From NCBI GenBank assembly GCA_030248225.1, contig JASANE010016423.1, positions 30,615 to 94,614 of the forward strand: DNA of 64,000 bases, given 5' to 3'. The notes beneath the pieces are model-generated. The model had not been told where the DNA came from. It made no database searches and saw only the letters and a list, made by a program, of their open reading frames with translations. The position numbers and the translations under genes were made by a program. Within the stretch, counting starts at the first letter, position 1; each line of letters opens with the position of its first letter. Positions 22,735-32,929 of the stretch are shown here, piece by piece. The DNA is from Trileptium ribeirensis. Its lineage: Eukaryota > Nematoda > Enoplea > Enoplida > Thoracostomopsidae.

Positions 22735-24550
22735 ATATACCGCCATACAACCCGAGGCAGGGGTTCAGGGAAGTTACCCCAACACCCCGGGCCAGGTCTA
22801 CTCCTACTCCCGACGGTACCACGCTACCTTCCCCACCCCAGTGCACCGCAATTGTCAAAATAAAGGATGTCCGCGGGGGGAGCAAGGTCGCCAACCTTTT
22901 CAACACCCCTGGACGACTCCCCGAAGGGCATCCATTCCGTCAAGGCCGCCAGCAACCACGGGCTTCGATTTCACCCAACGAGATGACCCGCTGCCAAAAC
23001 CGCTACTTCCGACACCTAAGATAGAATGTAAGCATGCATGGTATACCGCCAAAAGCAGAAACAGACAAGGCTTCGTCGGCTCGGTTATAAGGTTCATTTG
23101 ACGGTTTGTATTTGACTTTTGTAAAATTGTTGGATCGTAAACTTTATTTATTTCGAGTCGGAACGTGAATCATATCTCTTTTTCGGAAGAGCCGAGCCGA
23201 GCAGGAAACCGATCCTGAAGAGTCTGCCGAACTTTTTCTGGTTGCGTCGACAGCCGAACCAAACCGACATGACTCATTAATAGCCTAGTCGAGCTAGAAA
23301 GTTATAGTTCTTTTTCACCCATAAAATATAATACATATATTTTAGGTATACATGCAGTGTGTACTAACCATACGTGCTTGAGGTGGGGTCCTTTGGGGGC
23401 CGCCTTCAGTTTCCTACGGGAGGGGTTAGGAGGCGGTCGTAAGTGGAGGCGGGGGCGGGGCGGAATCTATGTGTTCGGCGCCTGGCGTACCACCAGAGGG
23501 GGGTTGGATGACCTGTCAGGGAATAGACGAGCCGTTTGTGGGAGGAGATCCGAGCCTCAGGGAGGGTAAGTTTTACCCCATACATTCTGAAGCAGTGGTT
23601 CAGAAGGATATCCACGCTGAAGCTTCAGACCCCTGAGGCCCCGGACCTACGCCCTCGCCGAAGGGCCCTACCCTTGCCTTCCTGATTTTGCGCACTCGAT
23701 CCCTGGTCCCCCGGCGAACGCAAAATTTTAGAAATTTGGCGAAAGTTGGAAAAAAGGAAGACATTTTGACAAAATTGGGAAAAACTAGGTGTTCGGGGGA
23801 GTCATCATTTTTTGCAGAACCCACCCCCTCCCCACGCCGGAGCACATGGCCCTGGAGGTCTCTATCCCTTGAGATTATCGCCCTTCCCCAACCCCGCCTG
23901 CAACCTTGGAGTGTCAGCACGTATGCTACTATCCCTATGCGTTCGGCACCTGGCACACCACCGGAAGAAGGCGGAACGACCTGTCAGGGGTAACCGAGCC
24001 GTTGGGGAGATGGCGTCCGAGCCTCTGAGAGGGTAAGCATTTGCCCCATACATTCAGAAGCAGGGGTTCAGGGTGACTATGCAAGCTGAACTCTCAGACC
24101 CCTGAGACCCTGGATTACCCATAGGCTGAGGGTACCAACCTAACCCACTGATTCTGCGCACGCATTCTCCTCTCCCCCAGCGAGCGGAAAATTTCAGAAA
24201 TTTTTGCAGAAATTGGCAAAAAGGAATGAAAATTTGCAAAAATTGGGGTATAATCGGGTCTTATGGGGAATCGTCACCTTTTTCAGCACTTCCCATGCTG
24301 GAGGACCTCCACCTGGAGGCCGCTATCCTCTGAGCTAAACTCCCTCCTCCTTCCCCGCAGACCCCGGCTACCCCGCCTGAGACATCAGAGCGGCAGCAAG
24401 TATGCGCTGGCCTACCCCTGCTGAATACAACCCTACCTCCCCTGATGGTCCGCCTCTAACCCCTGAAATGACAAACTCTACCCTTCTCCCCGCTCACGCT
24501 CGCTACCCCTGAGACCTTGGAGCGCCAACATGTATGCATTATCACTGTAT
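22735..24550. repeat. GC-rich tandem repeat, ~465-bp unit
   Basis: Ordered words recur with a spacing of about 465 bp: GTTCGGC(G/A)CCTGGC(G/A)(T/C)AC(C)ACC near 23471 and 23941, GACCTGTCAGGG near 23510 and 23970, CCCCATACATTC(T/A)GAAGCAG near 23576 and 24042, and TCAGACCCCTGAG near 23626 and 24094. Outlying partial units occur near 22745 and 24390-24540. The open frames here (127 codons at 22718-23101, 101 at 23688-23993) reflect GC-richness, not genes. Confidence 0.75.
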
Positions 24551-24559
24551 GGATTGGCG

Positions 24560-25300
24560 CAAATTAAGTTTACTCTCACATTAGACTGCTTAACTCGTAG
24601 TTAATCTCACTTTGTTTGTATTTGTCGAAATGAAAATACATTAGCTACTACGGAGACAATGCGGAAGCTATGCAGTTAGCTATGGCGAAATAAAATTTAT
24701 TTATTAACTTAACGTGTTTAATATACACAACTTAACGTATTTAATATACACCAATAATGGACTTCTTGATCTGTTAACCATGACATAAAATGAAAATTGA
24801 ATTGAAATATAAAGGGAGATGGAACAAAATATGAAGACGCACGTGCCTATTCTATTCTGCAAAGAATGTGTTAGTGAAATCTAACTCGGCTTCAAAAATA
24901 AATGTCTATTGATCCAAAACGGTGTTCTCAAAATTTTTCCTTAATTTTATGCGCTCCGTTCGTGCAGTAATCCTTGTGCCACCTCGGTCGAAACAATACA
25001 CATAAACTTATCAACATGGCCAATATCTGAAACTCACCAGATTGTACTTTATGAAAAGTTGTATCTTCAAAGAGTATTAAGCTCCGGTTCTTATTTAAAT
25101 TCTAAAAATTTCCTTTAAAAAGTGCACCATTATTCGCATAAAATATAGGGACACTGCTGCGTCCCTATAATTATATCTCGATAACGGAATCAGATATTAC
25201 GAGAGCAATATAAGCTCTATTAATCTACAATAATGCTTTGCTACACAACCCTTTCAATGCAGGATTTATGTCAAAAGGGTTTTTAATAGGCCCGTGAGAC
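24560..25300. other. Unassigned intron sequence
   Basis: Nothing recognised apart from a short direct repeat near 24714-24745 (ACTTAACGT(G/A)TTTAATATACA twice). Confidence 0.4.
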
Positions 25301-25690
25301 CCGAAATATACGAAAATGGCAATATCTCTGCAGCCACTTGATTTATGTGGGTGTTATTGGGATCATCTCATAGAGCAGTACAGCTCTACATTGCTGCACC
25401 TTTGGGTACAAATAGGTTTTTTAAACGGAACCATGAGACTCGAAATACACAACAACGTTAAGATCATATCTCCGAAACCGGTCGCAACATCTCCCCAACC
25501 ACTCGAGCTATATAGGCGTCACTGCACTCCTTCGGTACAGGAATTCACTTATATACGCTTCAGGTTTGGCTCAAAATGGGTTTTGAAATGGGCCCATGAA
25601 AACTAAAGTACACCAAAACGCTAATCTCTCCACAACCACTGGAACTAGACTGGTATTATTATTGGTCTCACTTTGAAGAGCAGTTCATCC
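25300..25690. repeat. Diverged tandem repeat (~150-170-bp unit)
   Basis: Units share TCTC.(G/A)CA.CCACT.GA.CTA, a GGTGTTATTGG-like word, TAGAGCAGT and a 'GGGCCCATGA' type word, near 25316, 25480 and 25620. A single related unit lies at about 53700-53800 (GGGTGCTATTCGTCTC, TAGAGCAGTTG). Confidence 0.55.
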
Positions 25691-25789
25691 TCTGCGTAGT
25701 TAGGATTACCTACTGTTGAATTACGCAATACGCAATACCCAGACGCAACACCGGTTATTCCCTGCCAAAAGGCATGATGCCGTTAATTT

Positions 25790-26270
25790 CAATTTTAGAT
25801 CCTTCGTACGCAGCATGCTTGATAACCCGAAAAATACTCTTTTGAAGCTACAAAAACGCAATGTCATGCCGAAATTTGAAAAATTGATATTTATGACAAA
25901 GGGTTGTCGAACAGCGGCCGTTGTGCTAGTGCTACAAAAAATTGGTGTTGGGAAAAGCTGTACATGTTGATGAGCTTAACATAATATGGTATGCGAATTC
26001 TGTATAGCAAGATACCGGAACACGTATGGACAGATTTGGCAAAATCCCTTGTCAGCTTTTGCCTTTTTGATCCAGGGGATTGGGTCGAAGCTACAATAAG
26101 GCACATCGGCATCAATTTTTCTATCGAACAAAATTTTTTTCGAAATCCATCCACCCGAAAATTAGTTTTGAGTGCCACCTACAGATGAAATTTTCAAGAC
26201 TTTCCTCCTAGCACCCTCGGTGGAAACTCCGTTTCAATTATACGTGCCTTACGAATATTATGTATTACAT
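25790..26270 (-). repeat. Repeat family R-A, inverted copy 2
   Basis: The reverse complement of this stretch matches 41290-41880: CATGCTTGATAAC, CGAAATTTGAAAAATTGATATTT, CCGAAAATTAGTTTTGAG and CACCCTCGGTGGAAACTCCG all have counterparts in the same order. Confidence 0.65.
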
Positions 26271-27050
26271 ATACGTAAACAACGATGTGTGCAGTAAAAT
26301 CGCAAACAGTGAAACCGAAATACGTTTCATTACGCAAATTAAAATCGTTTTGGTTTATCATAGACTCAATTTTATTTCACTTTTGATACAAAAACTAATT
26401 TAAAATTCACCAAACTGAATTCAGTGTCAGTCGATTTAAATTCACCTGTCAAAACTTCGAATTCAATAATTGTGTAAATATAAAATCTAAAATCGATTTC
26501 TTGAGTTTTGATAAGAGATTTAAATTGATTGAAATAGAACTAAACATGGGGAATTTGAAATCAGTTTTGGTGCTAAAAATGAAATGAAATTGACTCAATC
26601 AAAACCAAACGTATTTTTATTATGAAAAACAATGAAACTGATTTCAATTTCACGTTTTACTATATCACAGCAGACATCTTACTGTAGTTTGCGCATCCTC
26701 ACTTCGCATTCCCGTGGTAATCAAACGACGTACTAGTATCTCGCAAGCGATGGTTAAACGGAGCAAGAGTGGTTTCATCTACAGTTATAATAATTATGTG
26801 TAATCGACTAATCGCCTATAAAAGGCTTTCTGTGTGTTATGCCTAAAACCTCTCGAACTCCTGAAGCCTTTATTCTGGTCTGATATAAATCAAGAACACC
26901 GTCTACAGTGTATCACAATTTGTAATAGCTTTCCAACGGCGCAGAAAACAACACAAAACTAAATAAGGAACGACTCATAATATTTTTTTCGTAAGTCGGG
27001 TACGTTCACAGTCGGCGTTAAACCATTTGAAGTCCCTGAAAAAGTATGAA
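26271..27050. other. Unassigned AT-rich intron sequence
   Basis: At 26330-26660 there are many short inverted words such as GAAATTGA/TCAATTTC and TGAAAT/ATTTCA. This suggests an old foldback element, but no clear ends were found. Confidence 0.35.
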
Positions 27051-27052
27051 AC

Positions 27053-27186
27053 TACAGTACCCGGCAAAAATGACTGTGGCTCACTCGCGCCTCGGTCGAA
27101 ATAGATTTGGAATGTATTACTAATTAGTCTCGAAATCTCCAGCGAGCCACTCGCTCGCGGCTCGCTTGAGACGCGATGATCATTTC
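27053..27186. mobile_element. Mariner-type MITE, CAGTACCCGGCAAAA end
   Basis: The left end TACAGTACCCGGCAAAAATG followed by GCTCACTCGCGCC, and the right side GCTCGCGGCTCGCTTGAGAC, match the intact copy at 40681-40829. The right terminal repeat has been cut off where the 249-bp duplicated segment begins (27182). Confidence 0.7.
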
Positions 27187-27683
27187 TGACATGTAGTCGT
27201 GTTGGATTCTAGACGACTACCCTGCTCTATTCAACGCAACGAAAACCCTATATAGACCGTTGTAAATCCCCTGAAATTAATACATATCCAACCATCTTAA
27301 GACAGATTGTAGTCTGGAAATTGGGCTTGTCGACCTAAACTCATTTATAACCACTGAAAAGGCATGAAATATTTATGCTGGACTCTAGCAAATCATAATA
27401 CTCAGGATACCAAAGAACATACTAGAGATTATTTCTGACATGTAGTCGTGTTGGATTCTAGACGACTACCCTGCTCTATTCAACGCAACGAAAACCCTAT
27501 ATACACCGTTGTAAATCTCCTGAAATTAATACATATCCAAACATCTTAAGACAGATTGTAGTCTGGAAATTGGGCTTGTCGACCTAAACTCATTTATAAC
27601 CACTGAAAAGGTATGAAATATTTATGCTGGATTCTAGCAAATCATTGTACTCCGGATACCAAAGAACATACTAGAGATTATTG
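27182..27683. repeat. 249-bp tandem duplication
   Basis: The segment beginning ATTTCTGACATGTAGTCG at 27182 recurs at 27431 with only a few substitutions across the whole unit, ending CATACTAGAGATTATT in both. It is a recent local duplication without coding potential. Confidence 0.9.
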
Positions 27684-27719
27684 CAAATGCTCTGCGCGCA
27701 ATAGATAAATAGTAACAAT

Positions 27720-28552
27720 ATCGAGATTGTAGAGCGTAGTGAAGAATACAAAACTAACACCGGCAATAGTTTCCCTTGCCCGAAAACCCCGAGTCCAAGC
27801 TATCAGCCTCCCAAGACGTCACAATGAATATGTGTCGCAGTGCAAAACCAAGACTGGCAATGAGTTCTCCATGCTCGATAACCCCTTAAGTAAAACTTTT
27901 CAGGCGCCCAGGACTTTAGAGCAAATTTTAAAATTTAGGGTCGGCGAACCACGTGGGTGCTATACCTCAAATCCCATAACTCCAGAACCGGAGCCTTAAT
28001 CAAAAAACAAAAAAGAGGTGTCAGCATTTATCATTTTACTACGAAATAAAACCCGTCAGAGAAAAAATTTCGAAAATTACGCTAAAAATAACGAAGAAGA
28101 AGAAGAAGAAAACAAATTTTTTTCGAATTTTGGATCGAGTAACAATGGGGCGCTATACCCACGAATTTAAAACCCCATAACTCCAGAATCGGAGCCTTAA
28201 CCGAAAAACAAAAAAAGTGGCATCGGCATTTATCATTTTACTATAAAATAAAACCAAACACAGAAAAGTATCCTAAAGTTCAGATAAAAATAACCTTGTT
28301 TCGTGAAGTGTACTAAAATGGGGTGAAAACCCTCATTTTGACCTGTGATCCTGGATTTATACCTCAAATCAAAAACCGCTCCGGGATGTACACTGCAAAT
28401 CGACCATGTCGGTTCGCATGAGCCCATGATCATGAAAATTGGTTATGTAGTTCTCGCAGTTCCGCTCACACACGCATACACACAGACGGAATTTAAAAGA
28501 TTTCATCCCAGCAACACACAATCTCCACTACGTTACACTACGCTCTGACTAA
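27720..28552. mobile_element. Repeat element with variable internal subrepeats, copy 2
   Basis: It starts ATCGAGATTGTAGAGCGTAG and ends TCTCCACTACGTTACACTA with CGCTCTGA, the same ends as 11965-13446. It contains about two internal GGCAT.GGCATTTATCATTTTACTA units (near 28003 and 28203) and a short (GAA)n tract at 28091-28110. Confidence 0.8.
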
Positions 28553-28810
28553 GCAACTGAAGACTGACTCTATATTTTGGAAATCGGGTTCAACTCATTG
28601 AAAACTGCCGGAAATGCAGAAAATATTCCTGATAGACTACAGATAACCAACCATTGTATTTAGTGTATCAAAAAACCTATAATCTATCTGATAGGTCATC
28701 ATTACTGATGGCCTGCAGTCAATACATAACCAAAGCAAACAAACCATGACAAACTAGCATTCTGGAAATATGGTTGGTTGACCCGAAAACACCGACACAT
28801 CCGAAAACTT

Positions 28811-29003
28811 TACAGTCACAGCCAGAAATAAGTGGAAAATAATCGATCGAAATTTCGATCGATTTCGGTTCTATTTCGATCGTTTTCAATTTTCGTGCTA
28901 TTACATAAATTTCAAAATTGCAAAATTCCGATTATTTTCGTTAAACAAAATTTCGATCGATTTCGATCGTTTTTAACTGCACTTATTTCTGACCGCGAAT
29001 GTA
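28811..29003. mobile_element. Mariner/pogo-type MITE (~190 bp)
   Basis: The ends are CAGTCACAGCCAGAAATAAGTG-like on the left and its inverted form CACTTATTTCTGACCGCGAATG on the right, each flanked by TA as in Tc1/mariner duplications. The interior is dominated by ATCGATCGAAATTTCGATCG palindromic words. Confidence 0.8.
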
Positions 29004-29079
29004 TAACCATGTTAATAATCCTACACAAGATTCTAAATCTAGACAAGGTAACCATCGTACTCATAGTGCTTCAATACCT

Positions 29080-29620
29080 AATAAAAACTCGTTATAAGGT
29101 AAAACTACGCAATAACATGTCGAAATTGAAAAATCTATATTTCTGGCAAAAGGAAGTTAATCATATTCGGGCCCACAGCGGCCAAAGAGTGGTCCCACTA
29201 AAAAGTTTTGTTTTGTAATGTTGTCCATCTCGCTGAGCTAATAATTGCTAATGGTGGTCTCTGGTTTCGATGTGAAACACGAGTCGAAATACATGGACAA
29301 CGAAACACGACCACCAGTATAGCCAGGCTTCCTTACTCTATTTTTATACCTGTTATTCGAAGGATGGCGTCGGAGCTCTTAGCGCTTAAACCGACATCAC
29401 TGCAAAGTTTTTTTGACTCAGATGGTCAGATGGTAGGTTTAGACATTAGTCTAATTCGCAGTTCATGACTCTTGCTACCAACGAAAAATTTTGTCGAAAT
29501 CCGTCCATCCGGAGATAAGTTACGACTGACAGCGACAGACAAAAACTTTTTGACAACTTTCCCCATAGCGCCCTCAGTGGAAATTCTGTTCGCTTCCCTC
29601 GCTCCTTTTCAATAACATTA
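29080..29620 (-). repeat. Repeat family R-A, inverted copy 3
   Basis: The reverse complement follows 41300-41800: AACATGTCGAAATTGAAAAA, a CCCACAGCGGCC word, CGAAATCCGTCCATCCGGAG and GCCCTCAGTGGAAATTC each have partners in the other copies in the same order. Confidence 0.6.
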
Positions 29621-30322
29621 TACATTATTATGGTTCTAAGCTTTTCCAAGCAGTAGTAGATTATTTTGGGCATATTAGTATGTACATGTAGGTGTTACAC
29701 AATCAACGCAACAATATTCAAAACCTTTTTTGTGCCTCGACTGCGATTTTTAGCCTCAAAAGTTGGAAAACCTTCAATGTTTACAGATTTCAAAGCTTTT
29801 TTGCTATTTTAGCTCAAAAATGCTCTAACAACGTTGATTTTTACAATTTTTGTAGCTTTTGTAAAAAACGTTCATTTGTAACGTCCCCCATGTTATTCCC
29901 CTGCCACGGCTTTTGCTCCCACCACATTTTCGAAGAGCGCCCCATTTCGTGCCCTCCCCCGGTCCGAGAGGATTCGTGGAAAACCCATAATTCGTACAAT
30001 TTTTATTTATTTAGAATATTATGTATGTATTTTAAAAAATTTTTAGTACAAGACTGACTAGAGTGCATTGTACTGACTTTCGAAAGGTAAAGTATAATGT
30101 CGTTTGTATTGAAAGTACACCGAAGAAAAACTGCCAAAAAACAGGCTAATTGTAACTGAATGCTAGCTTAAAAATATTCCTAGCGTTGAAAATACGGAAA
30201 CAAGATTTTGTTAGTAGAGGTCGACCTCGTTTGACGCCAGCATGCGAAAAATCCCGTGATCAGGTTTTGCAGAAATTCCGGAGCAAAGTTAGGCAATTAC
30301 ATTATGCAAATTAAAGAATGAC

Positions 30323-30725
30323 CTGGGCTCTCCAAATTGGGATGGTGGCGGTGGGACCCTGGCATTTTTCGGTTCCCCCTGGTTCTAAACAGGTGCCCCC
30401 CGGTTCATGACCCCTGGCAAAATTTTGCGCTTCCAAGGTTTATTGCTTCTTGGAAAATTTTTTTGTTTCCTATCGGTCCAAAGTACATAAAATTTGATCA
30501 AAATTTGTACTAAAATTCCGTTCTGAAGCAAAAAATTTCGAAAATTTTGTCAAAATTTGCTTCAAAATCGCTTTTTATTTTCATCAAAAGCGTTTTGGCA
30601 CTGTTTCTGACACCATTTTTAACCGTTTTTCTCTTTAGCAAAATGCCCCCTAGCAAAATCAAGCTCCCCTGGTTCGGAGCCAGGGGTGCCCTCGGTTCAT
30701 GCGCTTTGCCAAAATTTTCTGAGAC
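30323..30725. mobile_element. GGGCTCTCC-ended repeat, copy 2
   Basis: It starts CTGGGCTCTCCAAATTGGG and shares CCCTGGCAAAATTTT, CACTGTTTCTGACACC and TTTTTAACCG with 10845-11226. The right end is degraded. Confidence 0.7.
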
Positions 30726-30748
30726 CAGATGACTAAAGTACTATTTCG

Positions 30749-30929
30749 TACAATAAAAATCAGAATTTAGTGCTCAAAAATCGAACGAAGTTTCGTTCGA
30801 TCGCGATCGTTTTGTTTAAACGAATAGATCGATTGTGTTTAATTTAACAAATTTCGTTTAATCGGAGATTGTTCGATCTCGCCTGCGTTCGATTTTTTCT
30901 GCACTTAAATTATTGTGATTGTAAATGTA
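30749..30929. mobile_element. MITE related to 28811-29003
   Basis: The left end TACAATAAAAATCAGAATTT runs on to AGTGCTCAAAAATCG. It is matched in inverse by CGATTTTTTCTGCACTTAAA and TTGTAAATGTA on the right. The ends resemble a diverged form of the CAGAAATAAGTG family. Confidence 0.6.
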
Positions 30930-31609
30930 TTAATAATGCAATAATATACATAATACATTTTGGATTTAAAAATACAGTACTATAGGGCGAAAATGCACTT
31001 AAATGCGTCCAGCAGAGGCAAGTGTATAGAAGACTCACCATTTTGTCCAGATACTAATATCTGGCACAGAGATGGGAAACGAAGCGAGATTGGCTAGCCT
31101 ACAAGTCAAAGTGGAGTATGTAATTAAAATTAAAATCAAAATAACTAAGAGCTGAAAAACCGAATTTACGTTCGATTTCGATTGCTTTCGTTCAAACGAG
31201 AATTGATCGTTTGCACCGCTAAACATAAAATTAAGAGTCAAATAGTGAAAACTGTGAAATTTATAAACGCTGTAATCCATTTTGCGCAATCGTAATACCC
31301 TAAAATACCTAGTCACCGCAAAACTTTCCATGCTACGTTGTAATGCCGAATAACCATTTTTTACCGTCAGAAAAACAAAATTGCTTCATTTCGTTGCCCA
31401 TTACCACTAATGGAGTGTTGTTGAATTCAAATATTTTAAGTATTTGCTTAAGAGTTAATATTTTCTGAAAACAATTCCAACTTACGGAGCAATAACTATA
31501 ATAACATATTAATAGCAGTACATATTTAAAGGATATATGCATATGTATAAGACCTAATCTCATACACGTTAAAACTAATTTATAAAGAAACCAGGACAGT
31601 ACAACGCAC
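30930..31609. other. Intron sequence next to exon D
   Basis: Contains a TACAGTACTATAGGGCG word at 30973 that resembles a MITE end. Otherwise unassigned. The long minus-strand frame covering 31333-31710 is an artefact of exon D running into intron. Confidence 0.4.
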
Positions 31610-31757
31610 CTGATTCGGATCAATCCTATAATTATGTCTCTTGGCAAATATTTTGCCCATCGACACCGAAATTGAAAAGATAACAATAGCAAGTGAAAAC
31701 GCATCGCCAAGAAGACTCGGCAACAAGTCGAACTTTAGCGCCCTGGGAGCTGGAAGG
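31610..31757 (-). CDS. SLC26: SLC26 exon D (148 bp): GDAFSLAIV / MGKIFAKRHNY segment
   Basis: The exon begins with one base completing the split glycine codon and then encodes 49 codons, bounded by an acceptor ending GTATGTTCTAG and a GTGCGT donor. The peptide runs LPAPRALKFDLLPSLLGD, AFSLAIVIFSISVSMGK, IFAKRHNYRIDPNQ. This is one of the most conserved SLC26 blocks ('p..l...ligdAf.iaiVsfaisvsm.kifA.kh.Y.vd.nQEl'). The family's 'QEL' spans the next junction: this exon ends in Q and exon E starts EL. The larger open frame seen to its left continues past the donor into intron and is not coding. No inactivating change is seen. Confidence 0.96.
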
Positions 31758-32527
31758 CTAGAACATACAAAAGCAAGATAGTGTGGTGCCTTTCAGTTAC
31801 ATGTTGAGCGAATACATAGTACTGTTGGCCAATACAATATGTAGATTTAGATGTTACAGGCGTATCCATAGTAAGTAGACATTTTACATAGCAAACATGT
31901 ATACTAAATTTAGCGTTCGCCTTAAATCCTGCGATTCACATTTAACGGGTGAATAATAGCAAAAAAGTGCTGTCTCGGTTTACAAAATTCAATGTTTAAA
32001 GTATTTGTGAGAAGTATGACAACATGTTATGGTGATTTCTGGTCATCGTGGAAACCGGTCGGAACCTTCTAGAAATTACTGCTAGGGTTGTCTGAAGATT
32101 GTAGAACTGGTGTTATAGGTTCTACCGTCAGTGAAACCAAACCCAAAACGATTCAGCCTCAAACAATACTCGGCATAACTGACTGCCGCCTTATGAGCAA
32201 CGAGAGAACAAAAACTATAAAATTTCAAAATAAAATTATATTTTCCCATGAGCAAGTTGTGGGCGAGCAGCGGTCAATTGTGTCGGGTACTGTATGACTG
32301 AAAAGGAGCGAGCGAAGTCTTTACCTGCTTTGCTAGTGGGAAACATCGTAAAAATTTCTTTTTTGTCCATCTGTGGACATTATAAACTCATCGCAGGATG
32401 TATGGACTTCCACAATATTTTTATTTGATCACAAATTCATTTTATTAACTAGTCGGTAGTGGAACTACATTGTAAGCGGAGCTTGGGCTGTGGCATTACG
32501 AATGTACTCAATTTTATATTCTTCAAA
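31758..32527. other. Intron sequence with a possible MITE end
   Basis: TGTCGGGTACTGTA at about 32282-32295 resembles the inverted CAGTACCCG end of the MITE family, but no opposite end was found. Otherwise unassigned. Confidence 0.35.
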
Positions 32528-32925
32528 TAACTACATTGCATAGGACATAGGGCTTTATCATTGGTAAAATAATTATATTTGAATTCTTCGACCCAAAAAA
32601 CCTATAATGGTTTGATCGAAACGATTCTATTTCAATAAATAACACAAATATTGCAAAATTCTCTATTTTAGCTGCATAAAATTAACTAATTAGCTATTAC
32701 TAATTGACCACTCAAAATTTTTTAATCCCAAATATCAGGTGCACACTCTGACATGATAGGCTTTGAAACAAAAAAAAGTTTTTTAAAATCGTTTCAGTGG
32801 TTCTTGAGATCCGTCGGACCGAACGAACGAACTTAACGAACGGACAGACATCGACTTTTTGTGGTCACAGACAGAAAATAAAAACGCTTCGCTCGGCTTC
32901 GCCTCGCTGCGCTCAATGACCTTTC
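32528..32925. repeat. Dispersed ~395-bp repeat R-D, copy 1
   Basis: It begins AACTACATTGCATAGG and ends with a CGCTTCGCTCGGCTTCGCC-rich tail. The second copy at 46190-46578 is about 90% alike over the full length by eye. No coding sequence; possibly a SINE or small DNA element. The tail words CGCTTCGCTCG and CGCTGCGCTCA are quasi-palindromic. Confidence 0.85.
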
Positions 32926-32929
32926 ATTA

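Noticed and set aside
22718..23993. Open frames of 127 and 101 codons on the plus strand and overlapping minus frames
   Set aside because: They lie in a GC-rich tandem repeat where stop codons are rare by composition. Frames are not conserved between repeat units.
31333..31609. Minus-strand frame of 125 codons overlapping exon D
   Set aside because: The part that looks like protein in this area is the SLC26 exon in a different frame; the rest is intron.
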